Both the position numbers and the translations under genes were made by a program. Positions 8,425 to 16,737 of a DNA stretch of 64,000 bases are shown here, piece after piece (position 1 is the stretch's first letter; each line of letters begins with the position of its first letter). The notes below the pieces were generated by a model. It made no database searches. It saw only the letters and a list, made by a program, of their open reading frames with translations, and was not told the DNA's origin. Origin of the DNA: Novipirellula herctigrandis (GTDB lineage: Bacteria > Planctomycetota > Planctomycetia > Pirellulales > Pirellulaceae); assembly GCA_007859835.1 (NCBI GenBank), contig SJPJ01000001.1:409134-473133 (forward strand), read 5' to 3'.

Positions 8425-10341
8425 TTACGAATCAGTCATTTGAGAAGAAAATAGTGAATCACGTGACAGGTCACTTCGGAGTAAACCGCACCGAGAAGAA
8501 TAGGCGACACGCTCAGCGGACCGCTGAATGCGGCGTACTTGGCCTGCAAAATCAATTTCTGCCTCACCATCGGAACCCGCATGGCGCTGAATCGAAGAAA
8601 TCAGCCACGATCCATAAATTTTGATCAACGGATCCTCCGCAGAAACGAAGACTTGCGTGGACCCCGGGTCGCCCTGCCTAGCACATCGACCGATGAGTTG
8701 TCTATCAACGCGTCCGGATTCACTGCACTCGCAAACAACGACATGCAACCCCCCCAGAGGCAGTGCGTCCGGACCAAGTTTGATGTCGGTCCCGCGACCT
8801 GCGAGGCTGGTAGCAATCGTAACGGCACCACGAGAACCCGCTCGACCAATAACATCGGCTTCTTCAGCATCTTGTCGGCCATTGAGAATTTGAAAATTCA
8901 AACCGCGTTCGCTCAACAAATCTGCCAGACGCTCACTGTCGGCGATACTGGTCGTACCAATTAAGATGGGGCGTTCTTGGGAGTGAATTCGCTCGACGCT
9001 ATCGGCAATCGCATTCCACTTCGTTGACAAGGTGGCAAAGAACCTTGTTGGCCAATACTCTCGCCGCGAAGGTGTCCGAAGTCGAATCGGTACAACGCGA
9101 AGGTCATAGACTTGCCGCATTTCTCGCTCGCATCCGGTTGCTGTTCCCGTCATTCCCGCTAGTCGTTCGTAGAGACGCGAAAATCGTTGGCGAGTGATTT
9201 GAGCGAGTGAGCTCTTTTCCGGTGTAATCCTCACGCCTTCTTTGGCCTCAATCGCTTGATGAAGGCCTTCGCGCCAGTTCCGATCGCTGAAGATGCGGCC
9301 CGTGCTGGGATCTACAATCTGGACTTCACCCTCATCCGTGACGACATAGGAAACGTCACGATGCAAACTCATGGCGTGTAAAGCATGTTCAACATACTCG
9401 GTCCAAGTACGCCGAAGTTGTTCAATCGGAATGCGACTCTCACCGCGGTGGATCCAAGCTCTCCCGGATTCGGTTAACTCAATACGCCCCGTTGCTGCGG
9501 CGGGTCGAAAATGTTCACCGGTTGTTAGACGATTGACCGCTTCTAGCGCAGCACGGTGCACCTCGGCGTCGTCCGCTTCGCCCTCTGCGTTCCCGCTGAG
9601 AATCAACGGCGAGGCCGCATCGTCAAGCAGCACATTGTCAGCTTCGTCAACGATGGAGTAGTACAACTCTCGCTGGATCATTGCCCCGGCACTTGGTGAG
9701 TTGCCAATGAGCGACTCGAGAGTCGCGTCTCCCAATTTGCAAGTCGCACCTTGTCGCAGCGTAAGCTGATCTCGCAAATAGTCGAATCCGAACTCAAAGC
9801 CAGTTCCATAGGTGATATCACACCGATAGGCTGCACGTTTGGATGCCGGCGACCCCTGATTATTCGGCAGGAGCCCAATACGAATGCCAAGCATTTCATA
9901 AGCGGGTTGTAAGATCTCAAAGTCACGTTCCGCTAGGTATTGATTGGTCGTCGCAACGTGAACACCGCGTCCAGTTAACGCGTGCAGAAAAGCTGCGGGT
10001 GCACACGCAAAGGTCTTTCCTTCGCCGGTCTGCATCTCGGCCACGGCACCTTTCGCCAAAGCCATTGCTGCGAGCATTTGCACATCATAAAGGTGAATGC
10101 CTCGCGTGCGGCGCAGTGCTTCGCTCGCAATTGCAAACGCCTCGCGCCGCACCGCCTCGGTATCGACCGATTCGATCTTGACTCGCGATCGAAGCTGTTC
10201 GGATTGTTCACGCAACTGTTCAATCGACAGACCTTTTAGTCGCGTTTCTACTTCGCGGATGGCAGCAACGATGTCTGTTTTCCGCGTCAAACCAGCAAAA
10301 GGAAAGATGTTTCCGCTGATGCGAGAAAGGAATTGGTTCAT
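8425..10341 (-). CDS. SecA-like ATPase lacking the C-terminal translocation domains (638 aa)
   Basis: The order of SecA motifs is clear: an N-terminal helix, Walker A QTGEGKT, the TTNQYLAERD and YGTGFEFGFDYLRD blocks, Walker B VDEADNVLLDDA, a peptide-crosslinking domain (about 230-370), DGLHQAIEAKEGV-type segment (WREGLHQAIEAKEGV), GMTGTA, then NBD2 with TSLAGRGTDI and IGRCARQGDPGS. The protein ends within the first helical-scaffold segment, without the helical wing, two-helix finger or zinc tail of the 850-900 residue housekeeping SecA. I took the ATG at 10341, which overlaps the stop of the previous gene as ATGA; a TTG six bases earlier is possible. In this cluster it is the only obvious motor. 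Whether it works with SecYEG or the adaptors is unknown. Confidence 0.9.
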   Translation of the reverse strand: MNQFLSRISGNIFPFAGLTRKTDIVAAIREVETRLKGLSIEQLREQSEQLRSRVKIESVDTEAVRREAFAIASEALRRTRGIHLYDVQMLAAMALAKGAVAEMQTGEGKTFACAPAAFLHALTGRGVHVATTNQYLAERDFEILQPAYEMLGIRIGLLPNNQGSPASKRAAYRCDITYGTGFEFGFDYLRDQLTLRQGATCKLGDATLESLIGNSPSAGAMIQRELYYSIVDEADNVLLDDAASPLILSGNAEGEADDAEVHRAALEAVNRLTTGEHFRPAAATGRIELTESGRAWIHRGESRIPIEQLRRTWTEYVEHALHAMSLHRDVSYVVTDEGEVQIVDPSTGRIFSDRNWREGLHQAIEAKEGVRITPEKSSLAQITRQRFSRLYERLAGMTGTATGCEREMRQVYDLRVVPIRLRTPSRREYWPTRFFATLSTKWNAIADSVERIHSQERPILIGTTSIADSERLADLLSERGLNFQILNGRQDAEEADVIGRAGSRGAVTIATSLAGRGTDIKLGPDALPLGGLHVVVCECSESGRVDRQLIGRCARQGDPGSTQVFVSAEDPLIKIYGSWLISSIQRHAGSDGEAEIDFAGQVRRIQRSAERVAYSSRCGLLRSDLSRDSLFSSQMTDS

Positions 10342-12314
10342 TCGCAACTCACTCGCAAAAGAGTCCCCATTTCGCGTTTGAGTCGGACGAGTGCCAAAGC
10401 GTAACTGACCTGCGCGGTAACCATACCTTGTTCATCGTCGGCGACGCGTTCCTGGGCATCAAGCAGATTCTCTAATAGCTGAGCGGCTGAATCGTTTTCG
10501 TTCGGAAGCACTCTCCATCGATCGTTAAGGTAGTTGGCCTCATTCTGGGCTGCCTGCATTGATCGATGTTTCGCCACGACTTCAAGGTAACTGGTTTGGA
10601 CTTCTCGGACGGCCACTTCGACACTTGTTAACGCTTCCTCCACCGTCAAGCTAAATTGACTCATCGCTTGATTGAGTTCCCATTGACGTCGGTTTGCCTG
10701 TGCTTTCGACGCTCGATTGCCAATTGGGATTTCAAACTGCAGTCCAACCGAATAGGAGGGCCGGCCATCCGAGAACTGATTTTCGTAAGCTCGCCCATGG
10801 TCCGATGCGGCGGCAAGCCCAGCAACATAGGTACTGGCTACCAAATCAAGCTTGGGCAAGATGTCTTTCTGGGCCACGCCAAGCTTAACCGAAGCGTTCT
10901 TAGCATCACGAATCGCCTGCGAAATATCGGGACGATTTTGTAACGCCGTGTGCAATGAGTCAGACATTGACAGCTGAACTTGCCAATACAGTGGCGACTC
11001 GATCGGCATGAGTTCTCGGTGCCCCATGTGCACTAACGCAGGATCGTTTACGAGTAGTCGTAGTTGGGATTGCCAATTACGAATACGCGTTTCCGCCCGC
11101 AGCATCTCTGATTCTCTCGTTGCGACGGCCGTTTTTGCCCGCAGCACTTGACGCTCGACAGCATCGATATCGCGGCGTCCTTCGAGATTGGCCAGTATGC
11201 TTCTGGCAGAATCAAGGAGCTTTTTGCGTTGAAGAAATTTAGCGCGTGTTTGGTACAACTCCCAATAGGCTTCCGTCACTTGCACCAAATGTTCTTGCAA
11301 TTCGCCTGCGACAGCATCACTGCTTCGGTTCCGTTGAATCCGAGCGGAGACGATTTGGCTCTCGTTATAGGCTCGACCAGCTCCACGAAGTAAGGGCTGC
11401 GTGTACTGTAGTTCCAAACGGGTTGCTCGTTGTGGATTCGGAACCAAGAAACGAGAATTGTCTTCCTCGCGTCCTAAACGCTGGTAAGCTTCGAGATTTC
11501 CGCCAAACGTGTTCTTGCGACGTAGACCAGCCTCGACGGACCAGCCTCGGTTACGATATCGCGAAGCATCCGTGCCGGTTGTCAACGTGCTTCCAATCGG
11601 ATCGTTCACATCGTCGTAAGTCGTTTCAAGAAATGCCTGCCAATCAAAGGCTGCAGACTCTTTGACAAGTTCCGATTGGCGAATTGCAGGGTCCGCCGAG
11701 ACAACACGAACGTATGATGAATACCGCAGCGCGTTGGTAGTCAAAGCAGCAATGCCAACATGTAGTGGCTCGCTGCTTGGTCCTAACGGATGCCGGACCT
11801 GCTCGTCCCACCATGGCCTATCGGAGGCCAATAAACCTGCACTCGTGTCACTCACCCACCATCGCGGCGTCTGATCAGATTCGACCCGTGATTGAAAGTC
11901 CCTCATCCACGATTGCCCCTCGCATGTTCCATTCGCGCGAACACTACGATTCGCTGCGTCCACTGCGGGCGAAGGTGGAACCACTATCCCATCGGGAAGA
12001 TTTAGGGTACTGAAACCGTCTTCCCGATCCAACAAACCCAGATCTACCGAGCTATGAAGAATTTGGTCAGACGGGGCAAAACTTTGAGAGCTTTCAAACG
12101 CCAAAACTTCTTCCCACGAGATAGCGGGATCGCCTAAAACGCTCGTATTGACATGTTTTTCGACATGCAGATTGCTTTGAACCGGAGCTTCAAAATTGGA
12201 CTGGGCGTTTAAATTCGTGCATACAGTAACAATCAACAAAAACCCAAGAGCAAGTGCTGTTGCCGTAGAACGTCCGTTTCTCCAGCCAGAAGCTGTCATT
12301 CTATTCGATTCCAT
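10338..12314 (-). CDS. TolC-family outer-membrane channel (658 aa)
   Basis: A signal sequence (TATALALGFLLIVTVCTNLNAQ) is followed by a long low-similarity stretch of about 220 residues and then two outer-membrane-efflux repeats. Their signs are TRLELQYTQPLLRGAGRAYNESQI, long alpha-helical hairpins (LQEHLVQVTEAYWELYQTRAKFLQRKKLLDSARS, and a second set near 540-640) and PIGNRASKAQANRR. The family forms trimeric outer-membrane ducts for tripartite exporters. The size is larger than the usual 450-500 because of the extra N-terminal region. Two ATGs, at 12314 and 12299, are both possible. It is the first gene of the cluster, overlapping the SecA-like gene by ATGA. Confidence 0.87.
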   Translation of the reverse strand: MESNRMTASGWRNGRSTATALALGFLLIVTVCTNLNAQSNFEAPVQSNLHVEKHVNTSVLGDPAISWEEVLAFESSQSFAPSDQILHSSVDLGLLDREDGFSTLNLPDGIVVPPSPAVDAANRSVRANGTCEGQSWMRDFQSRVESDQTPRWWVSDTSAGLLASDRPWWDEQVRHPLGPSSEPLHVGIAALTTNALRYSSYVRVVSADPAIRQSELVKESAAFDWQAFLETTYDDVNDPIGSTLTTGTDASRYRNRGWSVEAGLRRKNTFGGNLEAYQRLGREEDNSRFLVPNPQRATRLELQYTQPLLRGAGRAYNESQIVSARIQRNRSSDAVAGELQEHLVQVTEAYWELYQTRAKFLQRKKLLDSARSILANLEGRRDIDAVERQVLRAKTAVATRESEMLRAETRIRNWQSQLRLLVNDPALVHMGHRELMPIESPLYWQVQLSMSDSLHTALQNRPDISQAIRDAKNASVKLGVAQKDILPKLDLVASTYVAGLAAASDHGRAYENQFSDGRPSYSVGLQFEIPIGNRASKAQANRRQWELNQAMSQFSLTVEEALTSVEVAVREVQTSYLEVVAKHRSMQAAQNEANYLNDRWRVLPNENDSAAQLLENLLDAQERVADDEQGMVTAQVSYALALVRLKREMGTLLRVSCE

Positions 12315-12600
12315 CCTTCGTTAATTGCAGCGACATCCTTGTCGGCCGTATTGAGACTTCATCGAACGTGAATGCACTGCGACTAAAGCGTTGGCTCAAC
12401 AATCGCCCCCACCAGATCATTCGTAACAAACGGTATAGGAACGACTGGCATCACGGCATGCCCCTAAACATCGAGCTCGGGGGTCAGGCTCACGGCGTCG
12501 AAATCGTTTTCACGCCACCGATGCTACCCCAACCTGTAACGCTTCAAACTTAACAATGGGTCGCAAATCATTGGTTCGAAGATGCGGTCTATCGAGCTTC
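12315..12600. other. Intergenic region upstream of the export cluster
   Basis: No supported gene. This stretch should hold the promoter of the minus-strand five-gene cluster and the end of the GH43 transcript, but I could identify neither a convincing -35/-10 pair nor a terminator hairpin. Confidence 0.5.
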
Positions 12601-13599
12601 CTAACGACTCAAATTCGACAACACATCCTCAGCGACTTCAAACGTGCCATCAGTGAGAACGATTTCCTCAAACCATCCATCTTTGTCCATTATCAATTTT
12701 TGGAAGCAAACCTCGCGTAGGACGCCATCGGAATTGTCCGGGGAATCGAGCCGGTGGTAGGCGATGTAATCCTGGCCCTTTAACGTGAAGACGCAGTGAT
12801 GTCCGGGGCCATAGACACCAAGATTCTCATCAGTCGAAAGAATGGGACTGTTCTTGCCTTCAGTGAATGGGCCGAACGGCGCATCGCTGATCGAGTAACG
12901 AACCTTGTAAGTCTTATCGATCGCTTTGCCGTCCGAATACATGAGGTAATACTTTCCTCGCCGTTTAATCATATGCGGCCCTTCAAAGTAGTTCGGTGGC
13001 GTAATGTCTTTGGGTTCTCCAATGAATGTATGCATGTCTTTCTCAAGTTCAACAACGAGGCAATGACCATTGACCCACTCCAATCCAGACCCCCAATACA
13101 AAAAGATTCGACCGTCCTCATCGATAAATGGAGAAGCATCAATTGTGTGGACCCCCTCGTCGGCTTGCGTGAACACCATCGGTCCTTTACCCCCGGTGAT
13201 GTTCTGCCAAGGCCCAGTGGGTTTAGACGCGACGCCCGCGTAGATCTCCGAGCCGACCGATACGTACATGTAAAACCGTCCGTCTGGACCGCGGATGACT
13301 TCAGGTGCCCACACTTTGGCGGAACTTTTAGTCGGACTAACGCAAGCAGCAAGCGTGGGCCAATTCAATTTGTGCGACTGCCACGTTTTGAAGTCGACCG
13401 TGGAAAAGCAGCCAAGGTCTTCACCTCCCCAAGGATCTTTGGTCGCGTACGCGTAGATTCGGCCATCGTGAACGATAACTGATGGGTCCGCATGGAATCC
13501 TGGCAACGCTGGGTTCCGGACCGCCACATCCTCGGCCGCCAACACTCCTCCGGCCATCAGTAAAATAGTGATTGACAACAATGTATTCATGTAATTCAC
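12601..13599 (-). CDS. Secreted glycoside hydrolase family 43-like enzyme (332 aa)
   Basis: A signal peptide (TLLSITILLMAGGVLAAEDV) precedes a five-bladed-propeller GH43-type domain. NPALPGFHADPSVIVHDG carries the expected catalytic-base Asp, VWAPEVIRGPDGRFYMYVS the pKa-modulator region, and NYFEGPHMIKRRGKYYLMYS the likely general-acid Glu. Family members cut arabinan, xylan and related side chains; substrate cannot be told here. The start is taken as GTG with GGAAG 6 bases upstream; an ATG three codons later is the alternative. It stands alone, with the promoter region at 13600-13864 containing nothing else recognisable. Confidence 0.85.
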   Translation of the reverse strand: MNYMNTLLSITILLMAGGVLAAEDVAVRNPALPGFHADPSVIVHDGRIYAYATKDPWGGEDLGCFSTVDFKTWQSHKLNWPTLAACVSPTKSSAKVWAPEVIRGPDGRFYMYVSVGSEIYAGVASKPTGPWQNITGGKGPMVFTQADEGVHTIDASPFIDEDGRIFLYWGSGLEWVNGHCLVVELEKDMHTFIGEPKDITPPNYFEGPHMIKRRGKYYLMYSDGKAIDKTYKVRYSISDAPFGPFTEGKNSPILSTDENLGVYGPGHHCVFTLKGQDYIAYHRLDSPDNSDGVLREVCFQKLIMDKDGWFEEIVLTDGTFEVAEDVLSNLSR

Positions 13600-13864
13600 G
13601 AGTCACTTCCTTTGCGATTACGTTTTCGATGTTGACGGCTTCACGGGTTTTAGCAGAATTTCAGAAACCAAACACAACCAAAAGGTTCTGTTGCGTGAAC
13701 TAAAATTTGGCGCACAGCGATGAATGTTGTCTTTTGGGGAATGAGCTACTCCCATTTTCAAACTCAAATGGCTCCGTTTTTCGGTTGCAGATCAAACGCT
13801 TGGTTCACAGGGCGTTGTCCACCCTAAAATTTCAACTCGCTAGAATGTTGTTACTGTCGACAAC

Positions 13865-14450
13865 CTACGCCTGAATAGACGGCGTCTTCACCCTATCGCG
13901 AAAATCGTCAATCGGTCCTAGCGGATCTGGATGTGAACGATAAGCAAGGTGCGGTGAGACGAATGAAACCGGTGCATAGCCCCAATCGTTGTTTCCCCCG
14001 GATGGACAATCTTGCGGGTCGTAAGCAAACACTGCCAGCAACTCGACGGCATAGATTCCCAACTTTTGTAGGTAAGGAACTTTTTCGCTGGGTCCCGAAT
14101 ACGTGCCGCGAGTATCCTCGGCAACGCCAGAATTGGGGTGTTTCCCAAACCCTCAGACGTGCATTTCACAAATGATGTTTCTTGCCGAAGGACGTCGCAA
14201 CACCCCGTCGCCTTCCCAATGGTAGGCAAGCGAGTCAACAACAACGCTCTTCATCGCAGAGGCGGTATCATCACCACTGCGACTAGCAGCATCGCGTCAT
14301 AACCCTTGGCCATAACCACGCCACATCCGTATGGATCTAGCAGATCTTTCTGGTTGTCAAATCGCAGTCCGCTTGCTGGCTCCTTTGCTCCGTCCACCCG
14401 GAATCCATAAATCGGTCCTGGCTTCACACCTACAACAAAGACCTGCCATT
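13865..14450 (-). pseudogene. Glycogen-debranching (GH13, GlgX/TreX-like) pseudogene fragment
   Basis: Reading leftward, one frame gives WQVFVVGVKPGPIYGFRVDG and GLRFDNQKDLLDPYG, characteristic of the N-terminal part of isoamylase-type debranching enzymes. The reading then shifts frame between about 14340 and 14254, and the next frame gives SVVVDSLAYHWEGD, CEMHV, a TGA at 14153-14155 where the family has Arg (EMHVRGFT), then KVPYLQKLGIYAVELLAVFAYDPQD and NDWGYAPVSF, ending at a TAG at 13865-13867. The catalytic half is gone. At least one frameshift, one nonsense codon and truncations at both ends make it a pseudogene. An intact relative is at 36243-38333, but the fragment looks like a different subfamily. 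Confidence 0.88.
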
Positions 14451-14460
14451 AATGGCAGGT
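14441..14460. repeat. 20-bp perfect palindrome
   Basis: ACCTGCCATT is followed directly by its reverse complement. It lies exactly at the broken 5' edge of the debranching pseudogene and 24 bp before the 15-bp tandem array. It could be an operator, or a hairpin involved in the rearrangement that created the junction. Confidence 0.7.
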
Positions 14461-14483
14461 TCGCTACGGAATCCAAAGACAAA

Positions 14484-14573
14484 ACACGGGCCGGCTAAAC
14501 ACGGGCCGGCTAAACACGGGCCGGCTAAACACGGGCCGGCTAAACACGGGCCGGCTAAACACGGGCCGGCTAA
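14484..14573. repeat. 15-bp tandem array, six perfect copies (ACACGGGCCGGCTAA)
   Basis: Six identical 15-bp units run without spacers. Each includes GGGCCGGC, of which GCCGGC is a palindrome. It lies between the debranching pseudogene and the end of the Tyr/Gly-rich gene. Perfect identity implies recent expansion. The period of five codons gives repetitive reading frames on both strands, which I do not consider genes. It is not a CRISPR array. Confidence 0.93.
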
Positions 14574-14611
14574 GCGTCATCGACCTGATCAAACAGCTCG
14601 AGCCAGAAGAC

Positions 14612-14920
14612 TCACCAGCCAATTTGGACCGAAACACCACCGTACGACGGGTATCCATAGCCGCGATAGCTTGATCGATAATAGCTGCCATGTGTACCAA
14701 CGTTAACCGATACCGGTGCTGGATAATAAACCGGAGCGTGGTAGTAACTCATGACCGGCGCGACGTAAACGCGTTGTACAACGACCGGGGCGGGAGCGTA
14801 ATATGCGCGACGTGCTTGGCGTCGAGCGTAGCCACGACCACCGAAAGCGTCAGCATGGTCTGCCGAAAACGAAAGGGAAGCCGCGATTGCGATAACTGCG
14901 AAAAGAACAATCTTCACCAT
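14612..14920 (-). CDS. Small secreted Tyr/Gly/Pro-rich protein (102 aa)
   Basis: A clear signal peptide (MVKIVLFAVIAIAASLSFSADHADA) leads into an Arg-rich patch and then a low-complexity tail with many Tyr, Pro, Val and Gly, such as YYAPAPVVVQRVYVAPVMSYYH. The ATG has an AGGAGA ribosome site 7 bases upstream. Proteins of this look are common in planctomycetes and may belong to the cell envelope, but no function is known. It is monocistronic; its promoter must lie in the gap to the VWA gene. Confidence 0.8.
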   Translation of the reverse strand: MVKIVLFAVIAIAASLSFSADHADAFGGRGYARRQARRAYYAPAPVVVQRVYVAPVMSYYHAPVYYPAPVSVNVGTHGSYYRSSYRGYGYPSYGGVSVQIGW

Positions 14921-15309
14921 TTTGAAGTCTCCTAGGTTTTAAGGTTTAGCCAATATTAAGCTAAATAGTCGACTCCGCAACTAGAAACACCACAAAAGCC
15001 AACGGGAAATTGCCACTATTGGACTAGCTCGCATCGATCCGCTGCGCCAAAAGCGTTTCATAACGGCCCACGTTTTGCGACTAGGTGCGAAAACAACCAA
15101 AGACAAGTGGCGTAATTGTCGAGCGATCGCAACATATCTGCCTCAGTCAATCCGAAATTCAAACACTTCGGTGGTTAGCAATGGGTACAATTAAACCAAA
15201 GCCGTTCGAGAAATGTCAGCAAAATTTTTTGCGTCAAATGGAGAAGTTGGTACCGCTCAACTTCGAACCATCTAGCCCGTGCACTACCACCTTTTCGCCG
15301 AGAGATCTG
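14921..15309. other. Divergent intergenic region
   Basis: No gene supported. It separates the minus-strand Tyr-rich gene from the plus-strand VWA gene and should carry both promoters. The frame of the VWA gene stays open up to 15085, but that part lacks signal-like features. Confidence 0.5.
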
Positions 15310-16518
15310 ATGAAACGCGCTCTGAAACTTCTTCTCATTGTGACAGTTTTTGTCACCGTAAATCAACGGACCGAAAACATTGGCAATACTCAAGATCTAA
15401 CAATTACGATTGAGAAAGGCGCTAAGAAGGAATCTAATTCCACTCGCAAACCCGTTTTTTCAGGCAAGCGTCCTTCCGTCGATGTGGCCATTTTACTTGA
15501 TACGTCCAATTCGATGGACGGATTGATCGACCAAGCCAAGAGTCAGCTCTGGAATATCGTGCAGGAGTTTTCCAAGGCGAAGAGGAAGGGCAAGACTCCT
15601 CTTTTTCGTGTCTCGGTATTTGAATATGGAAACTCCGGCTTGCCCGCCCGCGAAGGCTATATCCGCCAAGTGGTGCAGCTTACCGATGATCTCGACAAAG
15701 TCTCTGAGACACTTTTTTCTTTAAGCACCAACGGCGGCGACGAATACTGCGGCGCGGTGATCCATGAAGCCGTCAAACGGCTCGATTGGAGCAACGAACC
15801 GAATGCTTATAAAGCAATATTCATCGCAGGCAACGAACCTTTCACTCAAGGATCTATCGACTACCGATCGGCTTGCAAAAAAGCCATCGGTGCTGGCATC
15901 GTGGTGAATACCATTCATTGTGGTGACTATCGGCAAGGCGTCAAAGGCAAATGGAAAGAAGGTGCCGATTTAGCAGAGGGTGAGTACCTGAACATCGATC
16001 AAGACAAAACGGTCGTTCACATCAAGTGCCCTCAAGACAAAGTAATCATTGAATTGAATACCGAGTTGAACAAGACCTATCTCTGGTACGGTTCAAAGTC
16101 AACTCGAGAAGCCTACGCAACGAATCAAGCCGTTCAAGATTCGAATGCCAGCAGCTTCGGCGGGCTCAGCAGTCGCGCCGCAACCAAGTCCGGCGCCCTC
16201 TATCGCAATGTCGGTCGCGACCTAGTCGATACGTATGATGAAAACAAAGAGTCAATCTTAGAACTGAAGGATGCCGACTTGCCCGAAGAAATGCACAACC
16301 TGTCTGCTGACGAACGACTAAAGAAAATCAAAGCGATGTCAAAACGTCGGGCAGAAATCAAGTCCAAAATGGCAATGGTTGCCAAAGAGCGTCAAGCCTA
16401 TATCGATGCCGAGAAAGCCAAGTTAGCAAAAGAATCCGGGGCAACCACTTTGGGAGACGCAGTCTCTGCCGCTGTTCAAAAACAGCTGAAAGAATCTGGA
16501 TTCGACCTGAAAAAATAG
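15310..16518 (+). CDS. Secreted von Willebrand factor A domain protein (402 aa)
   Basis: From MKRALKLLLIVTVFVTV, an export signal, the protein enters a VWA domain at about residue 56. DTSNSMD (about 64-70) is the DxSxS metal-ion-dependent adhesion site. The later TNGGDEYCGAVIHEAV and FIAGNEPFTQG supply the other MIDAS-type residues. The C-terminal 120 residues are helical and rich in Lys, Glu and Ala. VWA domains mediate metal-dependent protein binding. I chose the ATG at 15310 for its signal peptide and GAGA upstream. There is no partner gene (such as a MoxR ATPase) next to it, so its process is unknown. Confidence 0.82.
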   Translation: MKRALKLLLIVTVFVTVNQRTENIGNTQDLTITIEKGAKKESNSTRKPVFSGKRPSVDVAILLDTSNSMDGLIDQAKSQLWNIVQEFSKAKRKGKTPLFRVSVFEYGNSGLPAREGYIRQVVQLTDDLDKVSETLFSLSTNGGDEYCGAVIHEAVKRLDWSNEPNAYKAIFIAGNEPFTQGSIDYRSACKKAIGAGIVVNTIHCGDYRQGVKGKWKEGADLAEGEYLNIDQDKTVVHIKCPQDKVIIELNTELNKTYLWYGSKSTREAYATNQAVQDSNASSFGGLSSRAATKSGALYRNVGRDLVDTYDENKESILELKDADLPEEMHNLSADERLKKIKAMSKRRAEIKSKMAMVAKERQAYIDAEKAKLAKESGATTLGDAVSAAVQKQLKESGFDLKK

Positions 16519-16737
16519 TGACATTGCATCAACAATATTCAATCCAATAGCCATCGTGGTCCAAGTAATTGAGTCGTCTTCGCGCTTGCTTCGCTAAACG
16601 GGTCAGCCGTAGCAAAGGATCGCATTGACGGTTCCTACATCGACATGGGGGTTGGCCGAGACGATTCGCATCAATAAAGTCGATCGCAGACGCCTACGAA
16701 TGTCGCTAGAAATGGAAAATTGGAAACGCAGATTCTG

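Noticed and set aside
12368-12553. Plus-strand 61-residue frame
   Set aside because: Short, no ribosome site, no signal or motif, in the expected promoter region of the export cluster.
14484-14573. CRISPR array
   Set aside because: Units are 15 bp, contiguous, without spacers, and no cas gene is near.
14452-14706. Frames encoding KHGPA or VFSRP repeats
   Set aside because: They are the two-strand translations of the 15-bp tandem array, without ribosome sites; one overlaps the well-supported Tyr-rich gene.
15085-15309. N-terminal extension of the VWA protein
   Set aside because: It would bury the signal peptide 75 residues in; the ATG at 15310 gives a normal secreted protein.
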